Made by a program: the position numbers and the translations under genes
Notes under the pieces: generated by a model
The model's input: the letters and a program-made list of their open reading frames with translations, nothing else
The model's database searches: none
Told to the model about the DNA's origin: nothing
Source: Siphonodentalium dalli
Taxonomy: Eukaryota; Mollusca; Scaphopoda; Gadilida; Siphonodentaliidae
Direction: 5' to 3'
Length of the DNA stretch: 64,000 bases
Assembly: GCA_032622095.1 (NCBI GenBank)
Contig: CP136065.1
Location: 22,498,134-22,562,133 of the forward strand
Shown: in pieces, positions 1 to 9,766 of the stretch
How the letters are laid out: each line of letters begins with the position of its first letter
Position numbering within the stretch: position 1 is the stretch's first letter

Positions 1-2572
1 ATCTGCTAATATAATCATATACATCAACAAGTTGGTATACGGCAGAATCACCTTTAGTGAACCCAGATTGGTAAATAGAAAGCAAATTGCGTTTGTCAAG
101 ATACGACGAGAGGTATTTATATATGCACTTTTCGTATGTTTTTGATACGCAGCTCAATAGTGAGATTGGGCGGTAGTTAGATATGACACTAGGATCACCA
201 CTCTTGAAGACAGGGGTTACATTAGATCGCTTCCACTCTGATGGATAATAACCGTCATCGGTAAATTTGTTGAAGAAATATGCAAGAGGTTCACATAGGG
301 AGGACGCACATACTTTTAATACACGGGGGCTAATTTTTATCAGGGCCACTCGCTTTGGACACTTTTAGTGCCTTCAGTGCGTTATATACGTCAACTGACG
401 TGATACTAATTTCTGTTAATTCAGTATCAACATTTGATCTGCATTCGTGGTTATACTGTGGTATGCTATGTAATCTATCGTCTAGGTTTGATATTGCACA
501 AAAGTAGTCGTTTAAAGCATTCGCCTTTTCATCTGGTGAGACCATATAATTTTCCCCACTTGCAAGAGGTGGTACGGTTCTGTTATTATTTGGAAATAAG
601 AGTTTCTGAAGTTGTTTCCACCACGTAGATATGTCTGTTTTTGGGTCTGCCAATAATTTGTCGATTTTAGTATCATGGTCTATTTTTGCTTTCCTTACGG
701 CGGACACGCATTGGTTTCGTTTTTTACGGAAGTTTGTCCACGCTGTGTCAGTACCTTTACATTTTGCAATCCTATGGAGTCTATTCCGTTGACGCATTAG
801 CTTCCTAATACTACAAGTGAGCCACGGTGGAATGTTCCTTCTTATGCATACATTTTTGTTTGGAATATATCTCTTACATGCGTTCATAATCATATCAGTT
901 ATTTCACTGGTTATCGTGGTGTTATCCAAATTCAGTCTATTATTGCGAAAGTTCCAATTATTAAATACGTTGTTCATTCCATCATAGTCGGCTCGGTTAT
1001 AGTCCCAAATAAGTCTTCTAGTTACTGAATGATTTGGTGTAGGTAGTGTGATGTTAATTTTAACAGGTGAGTGATATCTGATTTTGTCTTCGAAAAATGG
1101 GCTTATAACCTCTGTGTTATCAATGTAATCCGGACAATTAGTCAAAAATAAGTCAAGAATTGTCGAAGACGTCTCTGTGAAATGAGTGGGAGAATGCACT
1201 AACTGGGAGAGACCACAGCGCGCACAAATACCATTAATTTTACCATTAGATCCATCTACATAATTCTCATTAAAGTCGCCTCCAATTATTATGTCATTGG
1301 TATCATCAATCGCTTTTTTTATATTCAATTCGATAGCGTCCCAGTAAGATGACGGCGAAGTTGGGGGTCTATATATCACCTAATGCGCATAAGATTGTCC
1401 ACTTATAAATGGACAATCGGTACCTAAAATGGTCATTAATAAATGGACAATCCGACCACGCGTGGCACGCGAGCTTGCGATTGTCCACTAAATCACGACA
1501 TATATCGATAATCATGCATGTTAGCTTCATATTAAATCTGAAGGGTAATAACTCTATAAAGAATGTACTTTTACTAAATTTGTATAAGAAATTTGCAACA
1601 CCACAACAGATCAACTTTTGTGAAATATAAGTCAAATTCTTCCCTTGGGTGGGTGGGTTTGGGATACGATCTTTAAAAACACTTCTTCGAATATTTCCGT
1701 TATTTCGTCAAAAACTCTTCTTCAAATCTCTCCGTTATTTCGTCAAAAACACTTCTTCTCATACAAATCACCGTTATTTAGCAAATTAACATTATTTATA
1801 GAGTTATTGCCCTTCATGCAGGATTAACAAAACATGTCTTCATTTAGTGGACAATCCCAAGCTCGCGTGCCACGCGTGGTTGGATTGTCCATTTATTAAT
1901 GACCATTTTTGGTACCGATTGTCCATTTATAAGTGGACAATCCTTGAAGAATTGCCTGCTATATATACATCCAAGTAGAATGTTTTTGTTGGATATGGTG
2001 ACTTCAGCCCATACTGATTCCAGATCAGGTACTATTAAGTCTTCGCGAAGTTTATACGGAATACTATTTCGAATGTAGATGCTGACACCCCCTCCTGTTG
2101 TTTCGGTCTTTCTATCATTCCTTATCGGTTCATGAAATCCGTGGAACATTATGTCCGAATTACTAACTGAGTTATCAAGCCATGTTTCTGTGAAGATGCA
2201 TATATCAAAATGTGTGGCTTCGGCATCTATTTGCGATATCTTGTGTTTCATACTTTGAGTGTTAAGTTGCATCATTGAACAATTTTTACCGATAGTGACT
2301 TCGCCAACAGGACCCGGATTCTCATGTATGTCTCCACTTAAAAGCAGTAATAATGATATGACAAAAGCTATAGCTAAGGTGGCTGTCAACTTCGAACGGG
2401 GCAATAATGGACATGGTTCATGAAAGTCAAGTTCCCGCGACTGGCCCAGATCTGGGATGTTTAGTTTAACAAGATTTATTAAGAGTGAATGCACGAACTG
2501 CGGCAAACATAACGTCATAAGCAGTACCACCGATAAAGCTTTATCATCAGAAAAACTCGAACGAAGAATCAA
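1..2572 (-). pseudogene. Non-LTR retrotransposon ORF (endonuclease + start of RT), truncated by window edge and disrupted
   Basis: The reading frame starts at Met 2572 and runs leftward. Residues 1-78 are hydrophobic-rich, and residues 79-88 are a 2A-like motif (SGDIHENPGP). An APE-type endonuclease follows, with FTETWL, GGGVSIYI, GGDFNEN, PTHF, LDLFL and RYHSPV motifs, and then the conserved SGPD segment before the reverse transcriptase. The ORF is interrupted at 1377-1958 by a MITE; removing it and one 8-bp duplicate leaves the codons for GCIYRPP intact. A second lesion, an extra base in the A-run at 334-338, shifts the frame just after SGPD. Reverse transcriptase motifs (NYRPISLLS, YQSGF) continue in the shifted frame to the window edge, so the catalytic part lies outside. 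The endonuclease resembles that of the 57.4-kb element. The clade is probably CR1/L2-like within the Jockey group (inference). The copy is inactive. Confidence 0.9.
1377..1958. mobile_element. Non-autonomous hAT-like MITE with 8-bp target duplication
   Basis: A 582-bp element with imperfect outer ends (CACCTAATGC and, inverted, CAGGCAATTC), followed by near-perfect inverted repeats of about 90 bp. The repeats contain GATTGTCCACTTATAAAT, GGTACC and CCACGCGTGGCACGCGAGCT. CTATATAT lies immediately outside both ends (1369-1376 and 1959-1966). The duplication splits the endonuclease ORF of the surrounding retrotransposon and its removal restores the frame, so both boundaries are exact. Eight-bp duplications and CA-starting ends are typical of hAT elements. 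No transposase is encoded; short ORFs inside are chance. Each end is itself a small palindrome around CTTATAAA. Confidence 0.85.
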
Positions 2573-3297
2573 ATAGACAACGAGGGCTTCTCGAAATTAA
2601 TTGACATTATTAGTCAAGTGACACCACGTCATTTATATTAGACAGGCGGGAATAGCTACTGGGTGTAGAATTCTGATAAGACACGACATCCATGTACATA
2701 ACTTATAATAGCCGGACCGCAGATACATCTAGTACATCTGTTATGCCTTGAGAACTGGATGACGATGACAGCTTTCGATTATGGCCATTTGTATTAGTAT
2801 ATCACGATTTTCTCGAACACCACCATGTCTAAATATCATCTACACCATCATCGTGTATTTCATCTGCACCATCATTACTAATTGTTATTCGCAGTAACCA
2901 GGCAACATTCTGCGCCGTCATAAACATTCATCTGCACCGCCGAAAATGGTTGATGTAAATTCAGCCGATTTTGAAGGTGACCATGCGAAGTAACTTACTC
3001 CTGTGTATCTAGAAACATCAAATATACATTCCGGTGACGTTTCATGCCCATTAACAACATAGGATTGCTATCCTGATGAAACAACAAAACACTATCTGAA
3101 AGCCACTCCTATTGTGATCACAATTATCCAAGTCCCATAACAATCGCATAATAAATAAGCCTAGAAATAAATAAATAATACCCCCACCGGTTGTCGGCTA
3201 TCTCCGTCGCATATGACGTCAAATGAGTAAACTAATTAAAAACACGGAATCGGAGTCGGAGTTAATTGTGTCTACCTATATATATGACGTCATATGA
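2573..3297. other. No gene seen; AT-rich flank with two CRE-like sites
   Basis: Presumed 5' flank of the retrotransposon followed by unassigned DNA. Near the right edge two similar blocks, ATATGACGTCAAATGAGT (about 3210) and ATATGACGTCATATGAGT (about 3282), each hold a TGACGTCA palindrome. They precede a 66-codon ORF (3298-3498) that matches no family I recognise. Confidence 0.4.
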
Positions 3298-3637
3298 GTG
3301 GCGATGGAAAATGCAGAATCGACATCAGCGCGTGAGTGTAATGGAATTACTGCAGGGCATGGCATGTCAATAACATTGTGTACACATGGTGAATTTTCAT
3401 CGCCCGGTGAGTTATCTTCACTTGTGTTTTGTCATAAGTGCTGTTTGGAAAGTTATTGCTTTGACAAAAAATATAGAAGGCCGATTGAGCGGGGTTGATA
3501 ACACTTTCGTGTCAAAAGTAAAGCTAATAAAAACACGAGCCGACATTTGAACTCTATTCGGGTGCGTGTTCACGATGTTGTTTTAATTTTCCATATATAT
3601 GCCCCGAGTGTCTCGTATTTACAATTCATTCGTGACA

Positions 3638-3925
3638 ATGCCAAATAAATGCAGTGTTTTCAGCTGTGGCCGGTATAGTGACTCTCAATTAGGTATAATT
3701 CTGCATTCATTTCCAAACGACGTTCGTTTACGTGACATTTGGCGGGATTTCTGTGGGAAACCAGTTGCGCAAAATCAGAAACTATTGAGGTGGTTGCCAA
3801 CGAAATAGTCCTGAATTTGTTCCGTCCATTTCGAAAAAATGTGTTTTGAGCACAACGCGAATACACTTGTCCCGAACAGTGGCTCCCGACGACAACTCAG
3901 AAGAGATGCAACCCACACATTAAAC
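3638..3925 (+). pseudogene. THAP-domain (C2CH zinc finger) pseudogene
   Basis: From the ATG at 3638 the frame reads MPNKCSVFSCGRY, then HSFPND, then RDIWRDFC, the usual start of a THAP DNA-binding domain: first Cys pair, the FP motif and the conserved Trp. After WLPTK there are in-frame TAG (3806-3808) and TGA (3812-3814) codons. The same frame then continues with ICSVHFEKMCFEH, supplying the C-x2-H half of the zinc site, and GSRRQL, a typical THAP tail. The frame ends at TAA 3923-3925. THAP domains bind DNA in transcription factors and P-element-like transposases. With two stops in the middle of the domain this copy cannot make the full finger. It may be a decayed gene or a remnant of a THAP-bearing transposase. 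A further in-frame ATG exists at 3599. Confidence 0.75.
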
Positions 3926-3965
3926 AAACAACGAGAATGCCATCTCAAGAAAAAACTCCCGTAAA

Positions 3966-4911
3966 GAATATAAATTTGACGGAGCTAATTCCAGAATAAT
4001 TTAGTAAAGTATTCACGATGACAACTCGAGTCCCCATTTTCCTTCACCATGACCCAATAAAGAGCGTTCCGTGTTAAGAGTATTCCTAATATGGTGCGAA
4101 TAAAAAGAGTTCAATAAACCAGAAATTGCTATGACTTTGATGGATATATAAAGCATGTGTATCGCAAGTTCGTGTGCATGTATTTATGTGTACATTGGTG
4201 TAATCAGTAAATAATCAAGATGACAAATGTTCTAAGTCGAGTCCCCATTTTCCTTTACCATGACTCAATAAAGAGCGTTCACTTTAAAATACGGGCATGG
4301 CTTTATAATAACAACACATCGCGATACATATAATAATAACACGCTAAAGACGTTTAATTGTGAGAACTGCGATGTATTTGCATTCGCAGTGTTCTCCCAT
4401 AATGTGACAAACTTCAAAAGCCGCTTTGCGCGTGCAAACTTGTGGTATCGTTGCGTATCTATGCGTGGTCAATGAGTTACCACGTGGTCGATCACGTGAC
4501 TATGCTTCTGTTAACACGTGACAATCATGTGATCGGGCTGATGATCATGTGACTCGTCTACAACACAAAATCTTCGACTAACTTCGGAAATTTTTTTAAT
4601 TGTTATAAAAATAACGATTAGCGGCTGAATATTAGATTATATGCGCCATAATGGACATTTTATGTATATATTATCGGTATATTGAAAGAAAATACAATTT
4701 TTTTTTCAGGATCATATTCCTTTAACAACATCTTGACCAAATAATACGGTAAAATAACAATTTAATTCCACCTCAAATTTGAGCAATTTCATGAATGTTG
4801 GATTCGAACCTGTTTCTAACATTAACAGTGAAGAAAAACGTAAATTATTTTGCATCCCCTAACAGCCAATTTATAACCAGTAAAGTTGCGGAAATGTGCG
4901 GTTACTTGTTT
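3966..4911. other. No gene seen; short direct repeat and E-box cluster
   Basis: A block containing TCGAGTCCCCATTTTCC and CAATAAAGAGCGTTC occurs at about 4025-4072 and again at about 4236-4281. At 4461-4555 several CACGTG or CATGTG hexamers are packed together. The 71-codon ORF at 4795-5010 overlaps a foldback arm and is not credible as a gene. Confidence 0.35.
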
Positions 4912-5386
4912 CATAATGTTTCAAACGATCGTGTGTGCAATTGTTTTATTAAGCCAGTATCCCTCAGTTATAATTTGATTACGTTTTGTACACGGAAATT
5001 CCAATTTTAAGAGACGCCATTTTATGGCTGGAGCCATAAAATCAATTTATATTAAATTATTAACTTTTAAATTATTAAATTTTAAGATAGCCTATTAACC
5101 TGAGCGTTTACAGAATACATCTTCGACTCAAATTACTTATATTTCTATATAGTATCGATACTAGATCGTTGTTATCACCGGGAATTTATTGAAAATGGCG
5201 TACAGTACCCCTTTAAAATTTAATAATTTAAAAGTTAATAATTTAATATAAATTGATTTTATGGCTCCAGCCATAAAATGGCGTCTCTTAAAATTGGAAT
5301 TTCCGTGTACAAAACGTAATCAAATTATAACTGAGGGATACTGGCTTAATAAAACAATTGCACACACGATCGTTTGAAACATTATG
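4912..5386. repeat. Foldback element with 174-bp inverted arms
   Basis: Bases 4912-5085 are the reverse complement of 5213-5386 with essentially no mismatch by eye; the spacer is 127 bp. Both arms contain ATGGCTGGAGCCATAAAAT, itself a short palindrome, and the CAATTGTTTTATTAAG block. No coding capacity and no clear target duplication. Near-identity of the arms suggests a young MITE or foldback. Confidence 0.85.
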
Positions 5387-5956
5387 CTTATACGGGGAGA
5401 AAACCCAAGCCACTCATTGACTAGTGACCATACACTAACTTAAATGAGTATATGGGACTACTAAGCATATAATATAATGTTTATTTGATTCATTTGGTTG
5501 AAAACTACAAAAATTACTCGACAACGACAATTTGTATTTTTGCATTCCGGTAAATTTGCCATCCGTAACAATACTTCGTACTCAGCAGACTTTCAAAAAA
5601 TGGAAAAGTTGTTACCTTATTCTCCGACTCGGGGATTATAGAAACCAACAACAACATCTTGGGTACAGTACCCCTTTAACCCTTATCTGTTGAAATAAGT
5701 ATGGAAAGCCATTTCGTTAATAATTAAATTAATTTAGTAATATTTAACTCAAGATTAACTCTTTCAAGATGGGAGCTGCGCAGGTGCATCATTAAGAACC
5801 ATGTGCCAGTGCTTTCAGTGCTTTATCTTATCTATGTGAATTGCCCATATATTGGTACAGTGTTTTCAGGAAGCTCCAGTCATGAAAGGGTTAAGCAAAA
5901 TTAATATCTGTAATGTTTCCAACTCTAATCTTCTGACTATTCTTCTAATTTCAAAT

Positions 5957-6512
5957 GCTGATAAGTCACCAGTGGTGGAAGATGAGAGTCACCAAGATAG
6001 TGCAGGTGTTCAAAGTACTGATGATTACTTACCTGAACCAAAATTCACAGCGACACATGTTGCTCATGGCAGGGTGATGTGCCAGATATGTTTCACTGGT
6101 TGTGACCAAAAAAACAGTAAGAGGGCAGGATTTCAGAAGATTACTGACAATGACAAATTTGAAAGTTTTGCCGAACAATGGAAGAGTGTTATTCATTCAT
6201 ACAATAAAGTTCATGAAATAGCGAATTGGACAGATCCGAAAGAAAAATGGGCTCATAAACAGTGCAAGTCCTTCTTTTTCAAAGAAGCTCACATAAAGTC
6301 ACAACATAAAATACTATCGCCTCCACAATCATCTCCGAAAGTTAACCAAATCCAGGCAAACTAAATTCAAATGATTCTGTTTCATCACCCACGGTTCGAC
6401 GCAGTTCTAGGAGAGATTTAAAGTACACATCATCATGGAAGAATGAGGAGAAGAAGAGTTGCATTAATTTATATGTAATAAGGACATATACACCAAAGGA
6501 AGACTAATTCTT
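5957..6512 (+). pseudogene. Captured exon fragment, Cys/His-containing unknown protein (left arm, copy A)
   Basis: A good splice acceptor (TTCTTCTAATTTCAG) precedes 5957. The frame has CQICF and then W-AHKQCKSFF spacing, suggestive of a small metal-binding module, followed by a Ser/Lys-rich stretch. A one-base deletion near 6356 relative to the other arm gives an early stop at 6361. In the frame open in the other arm, coding-like sequence (RRSSRRDL, NEEKKSC) would continue to about 6512. I do not recognise the family. The apparent Met codons upstream of 5957 lie in MITE or intron sequence. Confidence 0.5.
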
Positions 6513-6677
6513 TCAATGTAGTTTCAACTTTCTGTGTTATTGTAATTGTTTGTACAGGAATTAGTCTTCCTTTGGTGTATATGTCCTTATTACATATACT
6601 AGTAATGCAACTCGTCTTCTCCTTATTCTTTCAATCTTCCATGATGATGTGTACTCTAGAACTCTCCTAGCACTGCG

Positions 6678-7118
6678 TCAAACCATGGATGATGAAACAG
6701 AATCATTTGAATTTAGTTTGTCCTGGATTTGGTTAACTTTCGGAGATGATTGTGGAGGCGATAGTATTTTATGTTGTGACTTTATGTGAGCTTCTTCGAA
6801 AAAGGATGACTTGCACTGTTTATGAGCCCATATTTCTCTCTGAGCCAATATTTCTCTCTGATCTGTCCAATTCACCATTTCATGAACTTTATTGTATGAA
6901 TGAATAACACTCTTCCATTGTTCGGCAAAACTTTCAAATTTGTCAGTAAATTTCTGAAATCCTGCCCTCTTACTGTTTTTTTGTCACAACCAGTGAAACA
7001 TATCTGGCACATCACCCTGCCATGAGCAACATGTGTCGCTGTGAATTTTGGTTCCGGTAAGTAATCATTAGTGCTTTGAACACCTGTACTATCTTGGTGA
7101 CTCTCATCTTCCACCACT
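6678..7118 (-). pseudogene. Captured exon fragment, inverted partner (right arm, copy A)
   Basis: Reverse-complement partner of the left-arm exon. It is open as two pieces (6872-7117 with CQICF; 6678-6878 with AHKQCKSSFF) because indels in the CDKKT and EREIWAQ areas shift the frame. A tandem duplication of a short REIWA-coding block is visible around 6835-6860. It confirms that the coding segment was present before the arms diverged. Confidence 0.45.
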
Positions 7119-7404
7119 GGTGACTTTATATCAGCATCTGAAATTAGAAGAATATTCAGAATATTAGAGTTGGAAACATTTTATTAATTTTGCTTAACCA
7201 TTTCATGACTGGAGCTTCCTGAAAACCCTGTGCCAATCAATGTATGGGCAATTCACATAGATAAGATAAAGCACCGGCACATGGTTCTTAATGCACCTGC
7301 GCAGCTCTCATCTTGAAAGAGTTAATCTTGAGTTAAATATTACTAAATTAATTTAATTATTAATGAAATGGCTTTCCATACTTTTTTCAACAGATAAGGG
7401 TTAA

Positions 7405-8465
7405 GTAAGCCATAGTCATTTGAATTAAATTTTTCTCCGCTTAAATTGTTAGAGTAGGGTTTACAAAAATGAACATTTGCTTAAATCATGATATGTCACA
7501 AAATTATTTGTGAAAAATATTTCTCTAACATTGACCTTGTAGATGTACATGCACATACTATGAAAAAAGCTCAAATTGTATCTCAATATTTTGTTTGGAC
7601 ACATTTCATCAAATAAACACTCCCAATGTATATATTAACATAACAATTGATTGTTTCAATGCTATATTTTACTCACCTTCCATATTTGTAACCAGAGGCT
7701 GACTGGGCTAAAAATCCGGCCCGGGAAATAAATATAATACCGGCCCATCTATTCGGGGTGTCTCCACAGTCCACCTTGAAAATTCCAACTGCACCCCCCC
7801 CCCCCTCTTGAATCAGAATAAGACCAAATACATGTTTTTGCGTAATTTAATTTTCACCCCCCCCCCTTGAATCAGATGCAGACCAAATACATGTTTTTGC
7901 ATAATTCCGTTTGCACCCGTGGCCTAATATCCTATATATATTCAAAAACCATGGTTCTATATATTCCCGGTATGAGACCATTCAGATATTTTTACCTGAA
8001 CAATTGCATAAATTCTAACATCTAATGTAAAATTCCGACTGGATTTGATATGGCGGGTCACATATATACCTGGTAAGATTGCTGTGAGTTGATTTTGTTA
8101 TGATCAACTTGTGGTTGATGGGGTGAAGTGACAAAATAAACTAATTACGTTTATTAGGATTAATTGTTTAAACAATATGGACCCTAGTTTTACAAAACTG
8201 GTCTATGTTGGATGTTAAATATGGGTATGTGCTGGTTCCCTGATCCAGCGTTCCTGTTTAGATGTTCGGGTGTCTATCTTGTCATAGAACCATATTATGT
8301 CATAGGCATTGGTCTCTAGGAAATAGGTAACAGCCGTATGGAAAGAACAGGGAGCAAAGATATAACAGAAAGGGGGGGATTTAACAACTAAAAGTCCTCC
8401 CCGTTCATACCAGGGGGTATTAACAACATGATGACAACACACATAGTTGGCTATATTAGTCGGTC
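7405..8465. other. Right flank of copy A, hAT-end fragment, and a non-duplicated stretch
   Basis: 7405-7692 corresponds to the right arm of the giant palindrome. 7693-8024 is the left end of the hAT-like element (CAGAGGCTGACTGGGC). 8025-8465 is not repeated elsewhere in the window. A 142-codon minus-strand ORF (8215-8643) spans that stretch and part of the palindrome arm; it has no recognisable domain. Confidence 0.5.
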
Positions 8466-8549
8466 TCAGAAACACGCTCCGTAGGGAAATGGTGTTCACT
8501 TTATATTGATAATGGTTTCTAGGGTACTTTTCGATGAGGAATTTCATGG

Positions 8550-9180
8550 TGCCGGCTGATTTTTGAAAAAAAGGTGCCCAAATTAGGGTTTTAGGGGCCT
8601 GAACCCCAATTACGGGTTTCAGCCCTTTTCCCTCAGATTTCACACCAATAAATAATATTTGTTAGTTCAATTCACTTAAATGTAGTAAGCAGACATTAAT
8701 GCTCATCATATTCCAGCGAATTTTTTGTAAAAAGAACAAAAATTAGGGTTTTAGCAGCCTGAACCCCAATTTTGGGGTTCAGCCCTTATTTCTCAGATTG
8801 TATGCCTAAAAATATATTTGATTCTCCCCAATAAGTTTAATTTACTATGCAATAATACTCATATTCTTTGTACCATTTTAAAAAATAGTTTTAAGTTCTA
8901 AAATCAGGGTTTCATGGGCCTGAACCCCAATTTTGGGTTTCAAACATTTTGTTCAAAATTTGACATCCTAGATAAATAATTTTTCTGTCTCTTTCACTTC
9001 AATTTAGTAGTAATTATCATTTCTAGTGTTGGTGCTGATAGGATATTGCCCAAATTGTCACAAAATTAGGGTTTATGGGTCTGAACCCCCAATATTGAGG
9101 GTCTGAAACCCAATTTTGATGTTCTGCCCTAAAAACCCTAAATTGTGGGCCAGTTTTCCAGAATTGGCACCTTCTTCCAG
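8550..9180. repeat. Degenerate tandem repeat, about 160 bp x 4, left palindrome arm
   Basis: Four diverged units at about 8575, 8740, 8895 and 9060 each contain a TTAGGGTTT or CAGGGTTT block followed by CCTGAACCCCAATTTTGGG and AT-rich filler. The inverted counterpart is at about 13370-13960. The TTAGGG hexamers are isolated, not a telomere array. Confidence 0.65.
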
Positions 9181-9766
9181 CTTATAATCCAAGCTACAGC
9201 TTCAAATACAGTTAGTATATCCTGTCCCAATTATTTGAACAAATTATATCCATTTAACACCCAAAAATGTATAATAAAGATATAGAAAGCTCATTTTCTT
9301 TAAAATATTTGATAAATTGGCTTGTGTAAATCTTCAATACGATAGATAAAACGACTAATCAAGTAATTTCCAATTCAGGAAACTATGTTCCATCATATCT
9401 GGTTATTCCTAAAATTTTTTTAGCATTTTTCAGCTTCCCATTCCATGTTTTTTGAATTATGGTCAACTTTGAAAAGTTCCAGAAGCACAAATTTTGAATA
9501 CTGAAAATCAATCTGGAGTTACAAATATGGAAGGTGAGTAAAATATAGCATTGAAACAATCAATTGTTATGTTAATATATACATTGGGAGTGTTTATTTG
9601 ATGAAATGAGTCCAAACAAAATATTGAAATACAATTTTAGCTTTTTTCATAGTATGTGCATGTACATCTACAAGGTCAATGTTAGAGAAATATTTTTCAC
9701 AAATAATTTTGTAACATATGATTTAAGCAAATGTTAATTTTTCTAAACCCTACTCTAACAATTTAC

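Larger units (their letters stand above)
5676..7404. mobile_element. TTAA-bounded 1.73-kb palindrome carrying a captured exon (copy A)
   Basis: It starts TTAACCCTTATCTGTTGAAA and ends with the inverse of the same sequence. The arms are about 835-850 bp around a central unpaired stretch near 6511-6557. Each arm holds a smaller TTAA-flanked MITE (5755-5894 on the left; inverted counterpart about 7194-7325) and then an exon-like coding fragment. TTAA ends starting with CCC recall piggyBac-type elements, but no transposase is present, so the superfamily is inference. An RNA through this region would form a very long hairpin. Confidence 0.75.
5676..8024. repeat. Segmental copy A of palindrome core plus right flank (direct repeat of 9767-12117)
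   Basis: The block 5676-8024 matches 9767-12117 in the same orientation with a small number of substitutions and indels. The copies begin together at a TTAA (5676 and 9767) and stop matching after TCTA at 8024 and 12117. Copy A includes the left end of the hAT-like element (from 7693), so the duplication happened after that insertion. Confidence 0.85.

Noticed and set aside
5852-5956. N-terminal MVQCFQEAPVMK extension of the captured exon
   Set aside because: This part is MITE and intron sequence ahead of a splice acceptor, so it is unlikely to be translated with the exon.
8215-8643. 142-codon minus-strand ORF
   Set aside because: It crosses a palindrome-arm boundary, the other arm does not keep it open, and no motif is recognisable.
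8550-9120. TTAGGG hexamers reminiscent of telomere repeats
   Set aside because: They occur once per roughly 160-bp unit, never in tandem, and recur inverted in the other palindrome arm.
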